Assembly: GCA_030562195.1 (NCBI GenBank)
Contig: JAUJPP010000005.1
Coordinates: forward strand, 28,445,106-28,509,105
From: Nipponacmea schrenckii
Taxonomy: Eukaryota > Mollusca > Gastropoda > Lottiidae
DNA length: 64,000 nucleotides
Reading direction: 5' to 3'
Part shown: piece after piece, positions 35,603-45,870 of the stretch
Numbering within the stretch: the first letter of the stretch is position 1
Layout: every line of letters begins with the position of its first letter
Position numbers and translations under genes: made by a program
Notes under the pieces: generated by a model
The model's input: only the letters and a program-made list of their open reading frames with translations
What the model was told of the DNA's origin: nothing
Databases searched by the model: none

Positions 35603-36319
35603 TTGAATTCTGAAAATAAGAAGGTGTGGTTAAAGAAGAAGAAGAATGATCCATGGTGGGAAACCCAAAGTTTGACACCCTTTGAGCCGTGTTCGTCGAT
35701 TTGCGTGTCTGGGCCTACGGGTGCTGACAAGACTCAATGGGTTAACAGTTTTTTGAAACATTTACCGGGCATGTACGTGAAACATCATCCCGAAAGAATT
35801 ATGCATTGTTACGGGGTGTATCAACCTCTGTTTGATGAGATGGAAAGGACTGTGCCCCAACTGACATTTCATTCTGGGTTGCCATCTGCTAGTGAAATAG
35901 AAGAATTTGCCACGGATAAACATGGATTGATGGTGTTGGACGATCTGATGCAACAAGTTGTGGGATCTAAAGACGTCGAATTACTCTTTTCGCAAGGGTG
36001 TCATCATCGAAACTTGATTGTCATTCTCATCACGCAAAACTTGTACGGACAAGCCAAATCGGCTAGGACTATCGCCTTGAATACGTGGTATCTGGTTTTG
36101 TTTAAGAACATGCGAGATGCCTCGCAGATTTCCACACTCGGTCGACAACTCTTTCCTGGACGTTCGGGCGTTTTGGTGGAAGCGTACACGGATGTTACGA
36201 AGACGCACTTTGGATACCTCGTGATTGATATGTCTCTGCGTGCTGATGATAAGCTGCGACTGAGAACCAGAATATTTCCCGGAGAGGACCCTATTGTGTA
36301 TGTGCCCAAAACGAACTGA
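35603..36319 (+). CDS. Polinton packaging ATPase (FtsK/HerA, A32-like), 238 aa
   Basis: Genome-packaging ATPase of the FtsK/HerA group found in Polintons, adintoviruses and related DNA viruses; it pumps DNA into the capsid. The reading frame is uninterrupted. The P-loop region is GPTGADKT (residues 37-44), Walker B is LMVLDD (about 109-114), and the sensor-type motif ITQN is at about 143-146. A conserved block ALNTWYLVLFKNMRD follows. The P-loop has Asp where the family has Gly before Lys-Thr, which should damage nucleotide binding. It is the only long intact frame of the element. A 31-codon frame starting at 35,518 (MGPMRKDC) precedes it and is unrecognised. Confidence 0.88.
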   Translation: MNSENKKVWLKKKKNDPWWETQSLTPFEPCSSICVSGPTGADKTQWVNSFLKHLPGMYVKHHPERIMHCYGVYQPLFDEMERTVPQLTFHSGLPSASEIEEFATDKHGLMVLDDLMQQVVGSKDVELLFSQGCHHRNLIVILITQNLYGQAKSARTIALNTWYLVLFKNMRDASQISTLGRQLFPGRSGVLVEAYTDVTKTHFGYLVIDMSLRADDKLRLRTRIFPGEDPIVYVPKTN

Positions 36320-36324
36320 TATTA

Positions 36325-36546
36325 GTGGTTACTGTCACAATGTCAAAGACACTCAGACAGAACGCATTGTTCCTGCAGTTCATGTTGACTGGCAAATCCT
36401 TTCAACAGAAAAAGTTGCTTTTACATTCGGTGACTGACGAACAACTAAACGCATTGGCAGAGATCGTCGCTAATATCCTGCAACCCAAGTTTCCCTTGTC
36501 GAGAGAAAACCATCAGAATATTGGCAAATCCAAAGATATCTTGTAA
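36325..36546 (+). pseudogene. Polinton small ORF, split by a pearl insertion
   Basis: The frame contains LLHSVTDEQLNALAEIVANI, a block I associate with a small uncharacterised protein next to the ATPase in invertebrate Polintons. It ends in pearl sequence at about 36,545. A basic tail in a compatible frame (KKKTVLGTRM) resumes at about 39,922, after the pearl, and stops near 39,990. The insertion therefore separates one gene into two pieces 3.4 kb apart. No function is known to me. Confidence 0.65.
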
Positions 36547-39500
36547 AGATAGCTTGCCAGGCAAGGTAATATACGCCCACTGGCTTTTCAGTAAGGTTAC
36601 AATAAGTGGAATGAAATATTCAACCTTCCAACCTATTTTTTTCTAGGGTCTCTAGTTTCATTAAAAACTGTCAAGAATTGTACCTAATAACAATTCATTA
36701 AATATTTTTCGGTATTTTTATGATTTGCAATAGGGTTCACCCTTAATAATATTTTGATATTTTTAATTCTTAATAAGGCTCATCCTTGGTTGATATTAAA
36801 CAATTTCAGCGAGTTTTGTCAAAAAGGAATGTTTAGAGTGTTCACAAGCCAAAAGTTGAAAGCATTTTTGAAAACAGGCGCAATAACTGACACTAAATAT
36901 TTTTCGATATATCTGATTTTCAGTTTATCCTTGTGAGAAAACAAATACTAAAGCCAAGTTTCATCAAAATCCATTCAAAATTGTTCTTTCTAGAGCGTTT
37001 ACGAGTTAAATTGAGCGCGTTTTCAAAAACAAGGTCAACTAGAACTGTGAACAGCTCCGAGCGTGGCAACTATGCGTTATCCCATGGATTTCGAACATTT
37101 TGAAACTTCTAACCTGCTAGCTTTCAATTCCGGTACTTTTCAGCCTACAATTGTGGAACAAGCGTAACAATATTGTTAGATCTATAGACAGCTGATGTCA
37201 AGGCCATTCTATATGGAAAATTTCAAGGTCATTGAAGATGAAGGTCACAAGATTTAGAATTTCAAATTTTTAAAAAATTCAAACGGGCATAAATAATAAA
37301 TGACGGACTAATTAAATTTTAAAGAAAATTTGCCATTCTCGGAAAAATGGCGCATGCGCAACTAGCAATTGCAATTTTTTTCTTCTCGGGGGATACAAAT
37401 TATTTTGTATAGCTAATATATATACTGTTTTTGCTTACATTCTTGAATTACACGGGATGTAGGGTCGCCTGAAATGAGATAAAAAACCGGAAGTCCCCAC
37501 GCCCAAACCGGAAGTGATCAAAAAATTTTGATGATATATTTTTAATTGTGTTGCGTATTTATCTATATCCTGTAAATTTCAGATCGATCCGAACATTAGA
37601 GCCCGAAAGTGTAATATAACCGTCCAAAATTGCAAAATAGTCAGATTTCGGTGGGCTATAAAACCGGAAGTTAATATTTGTCATGCAATATCAGCACATC
37701 TATAGACAGCTGAGGTCAAGGACATTCTACATCTCAATTTTTGAAAAATTCGAACGGGCATAAAAAAAATTCAAATTCGAAAATCAAAATTCTGTTCCCA
37801 ACATTTTTTAGATAAAGTATCAAGGTTTTGATAGACACCAAAATCATAAAAATCGGTAAATAATTGGCGGACTTATTAAATTTTTAAGAAAATTTGCCAT
37901 TTTTGAAAACTGCGCATGCGCAACATTCAATTTAATTTTTCTTCATCTCAGGAGATTAAAATCATTTAGTATAGCTTAAATATACTGTTTTTGTTTAGAT
38001 TCTTGAATTACATGGGAAGCAGGGTCGCCCGACATGAGACGAAAAAACCGGAAGTCCCCACGCCCAAACCGGAAGTGATTAAAAAATGTTGATGATGCAG
38101 TTTTAATTGCGCTGCCTATCTATCCATATCCTGTAAATTTCAGACCGATCCGACTATTAGGGCCCGAGCTAGCTTGAAATCTTATTTGCATATTATGCAA
38201 TTAGCCACTTTCGGGTTAGCGAAAATATTATGTTAGATATTCATTTTTGATTCCAGCCCATATAAAAACCATTGGTGAAAACAAAAATAGTCTATCTTTT
38301 TCCGTTTGGGCTAGCGAGCTTCCCAAAAAAAAAAAAAAAAAAAAAAAAAAATAATCCGAACGAAAACAAAGCGTGACAAATTTTATTTGCCACGCAATAA
38401 CTTGTACTAAATATTTTTCGATTTTCAATAGGGTTCATCCTTGGGAGACAACAAATACTCCTGGCAAGTTACATCAAAATCCATTAAAAATTGTTCTTTC
38501 TAGAGTGTTTACAAGCTAAAATTGAACGCGTTTTCAAGGGCTATAACTGACACTAAATATATTTCTATTTATTTGATTTATAATAGGGTTCATCCTTGGG
38601 TAAAAATAAATACTCAAGCCAAAGTTAACTCATACTAAAAATTTTTTCGATTTCGCTGATTTTCAATAGGGTTCATCCTTGAGTTATAACACACTCTCAC
38701 ACCAAGTTTCATCGAAATCCATCAAGAATTGTGCCATGTAGAGTGTTTACGAGACAAAAATCGAACGCGTTTAAAAGAACAAGGGCAATAATTCATATTA
38801 GATATATTTTGATATTTTTAATTTTCAATTAGGTTCATCCCTTGCAATATCCAACAATTTCAGTGAGTTTTGTCAACATTGGTCATGAATTGTACCCGTT
38901 TTCAAACACAAGGGCAATAACTGACACTAAATATATTTCGATTTATTTGGTTTTCAATAAGGTTCATCCTTGGGTAAAAACAAATACTCAAGCCAAGTTT
39001 TATCAAAATCCATTAAAAATTGTTCTTTCTAGAGTGCTTACAAGCTAAAATTGAACGCGTTTTCAAACACAAGGGCAATAACTGATACTAAATATTTTTT
39101 GATTTAACTGAATTTCAATAGGGTTCATCCTTAGGTGATTACAAATACTCATGCCAAGTTATGTCAAAATCGCTCAAGAATTGTGACTTGTAGAGTGTTT
39201 ACAAGGCACAATCCAACACATTTTATAGAACAAGGGCAATAATTCCTATTAAATATATTTCGATATGTGCTATTTTCAAAAGGGTTCATTCTTGGGTGAT
39301 ATTAAACAATTTCAGCAAGTTTCGTCAAAATCGGTCAATAACTGTGCATTGTAGAGTGTTTACAAGCTAAAAATTGAACGCGTTTTCAAAAACAAGGGCA
39401 ATAACTGATATTAATTTTTTTTCGATTTGACTGGTTTTCAATAGGCTTCATCCTAGGGTGATAACAAATACTCAGGCCAAGTTTCATTAAAATCCATTAA

Positions 39501-39922
39501 AAATTGTTCTCTCAAGAGTGTTTACAAGATAAAATTGAACGCGTTTTCAAGAACAAGGGCAATAACTCATACTAAATGTTTTTCGATTTCGCTGATTTTC
39601 GATAGGGTTTATCCTTGAGTTATAACACACTCTCACATTAAGTTTCATCAAAATCGGTCAAGAATTGCACTTTGTAGAGTGTTTACGAACCATTCAAGAA
39701 CAAGGGCACAAACACATAGTAATTTTCTTCCGATTTCGCTGATTTTCAATAGGGTACATTCTTGCTTGATCATAAACACTCATATTAAGTTTTATCTAAA
39801 TCCGTCAAGAATTACACCGTGTAGAGTGTTTACGAGCAATTGTGGACGGACGGACGGACGGACGGACGGGCGGATGTGGGTGACGACAATATACGCCCCC
39901 ATTTCATGTGGGCTTATAAAAA
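36545..39922 (-). mobile_element. Pearl-type element E, with nested insertion
   Basis: On plus it starts with GATAGCTTGCCAGGCAAGGT and TATACGCCCAC. It continues with about twelve core units of about 160 bp in two blocks (36,590-37,038 and 38,394-39,835), then an ACGG tract at 39,845-39,868 and GTGACGACAATATACGCCCC ... GTGGGCTTATAAAAA. A different repeat fills 37,039-38,393. It is the longest member of its family here and interrupts a Polinton ORF. Confidence 0.8.
37039..38393. mobile_element. Unclassified repeat nested in pearl E
   Basis: It contains two related halves about 560 bp apart (AAACCGGAAGT near 37,503 and 38,065; GAATTACA(C/T)GGGA near 37,443 and 38,004). It ends with a poly-A run (about 38,321-38,350) and AATAATCCGAACGAAAAC. 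The shared motifs tie it to the 16-18 kb intron. The end at 38,350-38,393 is approximate. There are no coding motifs. Confidence 0.5.
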
Positions 39923-39999
39923 GAAGAAAACCGTGCTTGGGACTCGTATGATTCTACTAGCGTTACACTCTGTGGCACCTTTTCTGAAGACCTTGTAGT

Positions 40000-40436
40000 A
40001 TGCAGAATCAAAAAACTGTACTAGTACCAGTGGACAAATATCATCGATTGATGATGAATGATGAACAAAATGGTGAATTGAATACGGATCTCATTTTATA
40101 TGCTCTGACTAAACCATATCGACAACGCGGACGGGCCTTATTACAGCACATACAACGGATCTCTAAACGTACTCTATCTTGGGACGAAAAGGGAAGGCTG
40201 CTTTTTAAAGGACAGGTTATTGATGGTAGTCAGACTTGTTGAAAGACTCTCAGTACCCGTACAAACGTTTCAAACGTTTCGAACCTCGGGGTAAGAACGA
40301 ATTCTACAGGGGTTTGAAGGAAATCCACGTGCCTGAAGGACTGATTGGTAATAAACACCGTGCCATGACACCCGAGGACGACGACGACGAGGACCCCCCC
40401 CCCCCCGGAATACCCGTACTCGAAAAGAAGAAGAAG
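40000..40436 (+). pseudogene. Polinton small ORF 2, one frameshift
   Basis: The first part, 40,000-40,242, begins KTVLVPVDKYHRLM. After a frameshift near 40,236 it continues with RGKNEFYRGLKEIHVPEGL and then an acidic run, DDDDE, next to a 12-C run. The pattern of a 'VLVP' start and a 'VPEGLIGN' end is shared by a small uncharacterised protein in related elements. Its role is unknown, perhaps virion assembly given its position before the capsid genes. Confidence 0.55.
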
Positions 40437-41003
40437 AAGACTTATAAACTATTTAATGAAAATATTATACTTTTGTTTGTTTTCTTTATACAAAAAAAAA
40501 AGAAAATCACTTTGCCATATCTCCCGACCGTCCGATAGGGGCTGTTGGGGGGAGCTAGCCAATATTGGATTTGAGTGTTGACTTTATTAAATACACGTAT
40601 GACAATATTTAGAGGCAAATTGATACATCGCGGCATCGTCCCAACATGTATCGAGAGTAAACAGTTTCTCTATTTGTTTGAGAGAATATCCTCTGGCCTT
40701 CATCAGTACGTAAAACACTGCATAAAGACCACAAGTTGCACTATTATTACTTTGGAGTTGTTTAGAGTTGTACTCGTACGCTGTAGCGTTCCTTTCTAAA
40801 TAATCTCGAAAATATTTCCCGTAGTGAACGGGTTTCTCGCCAAAACTTTCAAAAAAATTATCCGTGGTGGGGTCCCTCTATCCATAGAGCAATCCAATGT
40901 CTGCCCCTCTGATGAGATTGGCCAGTATTCGCGATGAAACCTCGTGGATAATGACATATTGTCTGCGGTAGTTGGTGAAGTATGCACTGGTGTTGCCACG
41001 TGT

Positions 41004-42299
41004 TCATGGTGTAGAGTACAGAATGTTTCTCGCCTCGCCAATTTCCACCCTGATATTATCTTCCGAGTACAACAAACAGTTGACAGTTTCTGGAAGGGCT
41101 GTGCTAAACTGGAGTTGAAGTCGAAGGTTGCCACGTTTTATAAGGTCCAGGTATCCCTCTTTCAGATGGTGAGGTTCCAAACTGAACTGATAGAGGCCGT
41201 ACCCATCGTCAAAATCAGTTCTGGTAATATCCAGTCCAACAGATTGTCGTCCTTCAAACAACGCGTGATAAGCTGATATGTAGTTACCCGTAGAGATCGT
41301 CACGGGCTCGGATGGTAGGGATTCTCCATTGATAAGAGAGCGATCGAACTCAAATTATAAAGAGCAAAGTTGAATGGATTTTCTTTTTAGCTTCGATTGA
41401 CAACTACGGCTGATACTAATCCGACCAAGATCCTATTGGGCACTTTGTTTTGAAATAATTTAACTATAGTATAATTCAACTGTCCTTTGGGAAGTGATAC
41501 CACTTTAATATCGCTTTTAGTGAAGGGGTACTTGGCTGTATTATTCTGTAAGAGTCTAGCATGGCTCGTGATGACCGAATTGTTGGGACGAACCTTGCAC
41601 ATTTGCATGTAGACATCTTGTATCTTTACTTTGTAATTAGCATCTATTTTCTCGGAGATGAGACTGAATGCTGGTGTGGTGCGGTTTAGACGTATTTGTA
41701 AATCGACACCGTTTAGTAGAAACCTTTTAACATCCATGAAGTCCTAGTACAGAGGGCCGCACAAGTCCACTGACTTACTTTCTTTCGATAAGGCATTCCT
41801 ATTAAACATTCCCATATTGCCGGCAAATGTTTTCGCGGCATCCATAAAGCCAGCAGTGTCTTTATAGTAGAGTTGAGACTGTAACAACGACTCTTTTACA
41901 GAATTTGTCCCATTTAGAAGAACTTAATGTAACTTTTATAGGGATACAGATTGATGGAACTAGTGATGAGTTTTCATTTAGAGATAAGTCTACTTGGCTA
42001 AACAAACTTTGAAGCCACAAGTTGATTGGGGACACATTGTCATCTGCACTTAGTTCTGTTCCATCGGTATTTAATATTTTAGCCTTGACGTGAACTTTAG
42101 AACGTTTTAGATCGATTTAGTCCAGACCTTGCCCCCAAATACTGAATTCAATAGGACTTGAGTCTGTTGTAATTTGGGATGTTGGTCGATAACTCGTATA
42201 ATACAGTTTTTCCGTAGCCGCAAATGTTGGGGGAACGGTAAAGACGTCAAATTCTTCCGCTTGAGCCTCGATATAACTGCTCTGAATGTAGGATACCAT
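41004..42299 (-). pseudogene. Polinton major capsid protein, broken
   Basis: This resembles the double jelly-roll major capsid protein of Polintons, often listed in invertebrate genomes as F54H12.2-like. On minus the order is EFDVFTVPPT near 42,260, a SPIEFSIWGQG block near 42,140, VSPINLWLQSLFSQVDLSL near 42,000, an AGFMDAAKTFAGNMG block near 41,830, MDVKRFLLNGVDLQIRLNRT near 41,700, RLLQNNTAKYPF near 41,560, and YISAYHALFEG and DGYGLYQFSL near 41,220. Stops at 42,117 and about 41,740, and frameshifts near 41,910 and 41,330, break it. It converges on the plus-strand polymerase and ATPase genes, the expected arrangement of two opposed gene blocks. Start chosen at 42,299 (MVSYIQ); the frame also continues upstream. 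Confidence 0.85.
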
Positions 42300-42656
42300 C
42301 GTTATGGCTTGTAACGATCTTCGAATGGTGAAGTGTTCCTTTTTTCTCTTCTTGGAGCGTCTGTCAGTTTGCGGCGTTGATATTCCTTTTATAGCTCTCT
42401 TCTGTTCCGCTTTCGCCCGCTCGACCACTTGTTGGACGGGGGATACCATGGTGACCTTGGGTTCCTTTTCTTCTTGCATCCTTTTTCTCCATTCTGGATC
42501 GTAAAGTTCCAACATACGATCCACGGAAGTCATGGTCTGTCCCAGTCCACCCCTCAGCACCGAGTAAAACGGAGATAGCTTACCCTCGGCCTGGAGCTGG
42601 TAGTATCGTGTCCACTTGTCCACATCGGGAACGAAGAGTTTGTAATGCTGTCTCAT
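42300..42656 (-). CDS. Polinton-associated basic protein or capsid N-terminal extension
   Basis: It is in frame with the start of the major capsid gene and begins MRQHYKLFVPDVDKW. It contains GGLGQTMTSVDRMLELYDPE and a nuclear-localisation-like stretch, RRSKKRKKE. It may be a separate small structural protein read through into the capsid frame by loss of a stop, or a real N-terminal extension. I do not recognise the domain. Confidence 0.5.
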
Positions 42657-42767
42657 GACGTGTGTAGTCGTCCCGCCAAGGTGTAAATTCGATGTGAAAA
42701 AAAAGTAAACGACAAAAATTTATATAGGTAGACCCATCGACATTATTCGGATTAGAACCAGAATGGT

Positions 42768-43080
42768 AAAAGTGCTACCGTCACTGGTCCCTGAAGAAAT
42801 GACGCAGGATTGTCGTTTATATAAATGTTCACTGTCTGAAAGGTCCGAGCGATCACGGGGATATAATTGCATCGTGGAAATGCGAAAGACTAATCATTTA
42901 GTATCAAACGTCTCAGTAGTGGTTGTCCCCCACATAAGAGGTGTCACACAGTGATGAATTGACGTATATTTCCGAGTTTCTGTTTCCTCTCCTAGGAGGA
43001 AGCACTGCCATTTCCGTTAGACCCATGGCCCATCGACCATCCAGATATACGGGTTCGTGTAAATTGACCACATTATTCGT
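42768..43080 (-). pseudogene. Polinton minor capsid (penton-like) protein, truncated
   Basis: On minus, NVVNLHEPVYLDGRWAMGLT near 43,060 has the 'L..P..L.G.W.VGL.E' pattern of minor capsid proteins in Polintons and relatives. SEIYVNSSLCDTSYVGD near 42,960 and, in another frame, YIPVIARTFQTVNIYI near 42,850 and GPVTVALL follow in the expected order. The N-terminus is cut off by foldback element FB3, and at least one frameshift is present. It lies just upstream of the capsid gene on the same strand. Confidence 0.7.
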
Positions 43081-43861
43081 GAATAACGAATAACGAATAA
43101 CGAACAAGCTTCACATGTTATTTGTTATTCGTTTTTCGTTATTCGTTTTTTCTTTCGCTTTTCGTTTTTCGTTATTTGTTCTTTTGTAAGCACCAAGTGG
43201 AGGATTTTCGCTATTCGTTTTCGTTATTCGTTATTCGTTTTTCGTTATTCGTTATTGTAGCACTTCTAGATGTTTGAATGACTTTGACTTTGAAAATTGG
43301 GATTTATAAGAAAAACAGAGGCTATGATATTTGTTATTCGTTTCTATTGTAAGCACCAAGAGGGGGGTATTCGTTTTTCGTTATTTGTTTTCGTTATTCG
43401 TTTTTTGTTTTCGTTATTGGTTATTGGCTATTCGCTTTTCGCCTTTAGTTATTCGTTATTGTAATACTTCTAAATGTTTAAATGACTTCACGTTGTGTTT
43501 TACATTGTTTTATTAGGTATAGATCTTCTAAAGGGTAGTGAGAGAGAGATATCTGGGATTGGTGGCGGCGAATCCTCCTCTGTTCTGACTCCCGACCAGG
43601 CTTGGCAGGCTCTCTTTTTATTTCACTCCATGAACCCTGGATGCCCAACATGCAGCTATTGGTTGGCGTAGCTGTCCACTTCAAACATGCATGCACAGTC
43701 AGCACTAGATTTATAATCCAGGACACTCTCTCATCCCCTTTTACAGTGGAAACAATAATACAATATATATTAAATAAATTGTAGCCAGATTAAAGGGACT
43801 ACACCTTTCGTCAAAAACGAATAAGATGTGAAGTTATTCGTTACTAGTATTCGTTATTCAC
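43079..43861. mobile_element. Foldback/MITE element FB3 of TTATTCG repeats
   Basis: GTGAATAACGAATAACGAAT at 43,079 and TCGTTATTCAC at 43,851-43,861 form inverted ends; a CTTCACAT motif inside each arm is also inverted. The interior is mostly irregular copies of TTATTCGTTTTTCG, plus about 270 bp of unique DNA. It has the same design as FB1 and FB2 and is inserted in the minor capsid gene. Confidence 0.6.
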
Positions 43862-43989
43862 GATTAACGAATGACGAATAACAAACTAACTTCACACTGC
43901 CCAGAATTTGCATTTTAGATCAAAATCTGTAGAGCTGCGAACCCTCAAGAAGGATTTTGTAGGCAAGGCCGAATGGACAACGAGAAACA

Positions 43990-45870
43990 GAAAGTCTTTT
44001 TCCTGAAGATTTAATTTAAAATTTTGAATATTGCCAAAATTTGACTTGAAGTCAAATCATCAGCATGTTGGATGGTTTTGACCTCCAGAGGATAGTTGGG
44101 AATTCTGATACCCCGCATACCCACATTATTGTTGATGTTAAGGGCCAGGGGGTGTATTGCGAGTGATGTGAGCGCCATCGAGAGCGGGCATCCTTGTTTG
44201 ACCCTACGCTCGGGGGTAAAGTATTCCGTGAACACCCCCCTCACTTCGCAGCACACCCTCAAGTCGGTATACAGAATCTCGATCCATTTCAAGATGTTTG
44301 GGGGAAAGTCTAGTGCAGTCAGTAGACTGGTCAGGTATTTCCGGTTAAGACTATCGAAGGCCTTCTCCTGGTCGTATGCGAGTAAGGCAAAGATGGAATT
44401 AGTTTTAGTTGAGTATTTTATTATACCGTCAATCGAGAGCAGATTATTAATAATGGACTTATCTTCACCTGCTCCCGATTGAGTGTCTAATAAAATACTG
44501 TTTAGAATTTGTTTAACCTGTTGGTGATCACTTTGGCAATAACTTTATAGTCTACCGTCAACAGGGAGATAGGCCTATAGTTTTTTAATTCTGTTTTGGC
44601 TCCTTTATTTTTGTAATTAATCGTTAAAATTGATGTTTTCATAGTATCAGTGACACGTTGTCTGAAATAGACATTGTTGATAATTTCGGAAAGGTCGTCT
44701 TTCATTATATCCCAAAAGGTTAAGTAAAAATTCTTTTGGGACCCCATCGATCCCGGGTGATTTGTTGTTCTGAAAATGATTCAAGGCTGAAAAAATCTCA
44801 TATGAAATAAAAGTCTCACTGATCAGGTCTCTGTCTGCTGTCGGTAGACTAGAAAATCCAGAGTCCCTGATATAGGCATCAATGATAGGGTCTGGAATCG
44901 GTTCAGATTATAAATTTTTATAAAAGTTGTGAACGATGTCCAAAATTTCTGACTTTTCCGATTTGATGTTACCGTTATGGTCCGAAAGTTTTTCAATAAT
45001 TTTGGTAGACCCATTGTCTAACTCTATTTTCCTAAAAATATCTATATAGATGTGTCGCTTTCTTCGAAGGGGGCTTTAAACCGGATTAAAGCTCCCTTAT
45101 GCAAGATATTCTGAACCGATTTGATGTCTGATATCAGAGTCTGGTGTAATTTGCCAAACTGGTCACCAGCCAGATTATTATTATTTTCAAGATTTAATTT
45201 GTCGTCTTCGAGTTTAGATTGTATTGTATTGTATTACAATGGGACTGAGATAGATATATTCTATCTATCCTAGTCCAAGTGTTTTCTCGGAGGAATGTAT
45301 ATAGCTTCTTTTTGGATTAGAATGCCGAAAGCAGTCTAATAGAAGAAGTCGGTCTTAATGCTATTGAACATGCGCATCGCAAGAGGTGGATTATGACGCA
45401 TCTCTTGCGATTTGATGTTTAGTTTGGAATAAATAAGATTGAAATCGCCAAAAAGAATAAAAATGTCGTTAAGATTGAAATGAGTTTGAATATGAGAGTA
45501 AAGGTCACTATAAAAGGGGCCTTTCCTCATATTCGGAAGGGGCGTATACGCAGAAGCAGTGTATAGAATATTTTTCGTATTTGAATTTAGAATGAAGGAG
45601 ACGACCTTCTAATTTAGAATTTAGATCAAGGTTAGATGTTTTTTGTACAGAATTGTTACGCCCCTCGTAGAAGCATTAGGACCGTTTAATCGGACGAGCG
45701 AGAAATCCGAGATTGTCTCCAGATCGGATATTTACTGATCAGAGACAATTCCGGTTTTTTGCAGACCCACGATATCAGCGGACCCACAGTCTTATATAAA
45801 TTTTGTGTAATTTTGAGGCGAACCCTCTGTGGATATTGATTGAAGTTATAATCATGATTGAAGTTAAAAA
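43990..45870 (-). pseudogene. L1/Tx1-like LINE ORF2, 5'- and 3'-truncated
   Basis: On minus, endonuclease motifs come first: GSADIVGLQKT near 45,770, CFCVYAPSEYEER near 45,560 and FILFGDFNLIYS near 45,450. Reverse transcriptase blocks follow: KNYRPISLLTVDYKVIAKVI near 44,560, AYDQEKAFDSLNRKYL near 44,360, RRVKQGCPLSMAL near 44,190, and a HADD block (usually YADD) near 44,050. Several frameshifts separate them. The RNase H-like tail and ORF1 are absent. Confidence 0.8.

Noticed and set aside
40796..41276. Plus-strand and overlapping frames at the capsid end
   Set aside because: The recognisable capsid motifs are on minus, in the frame 41,303-41,004; the others are shadows.
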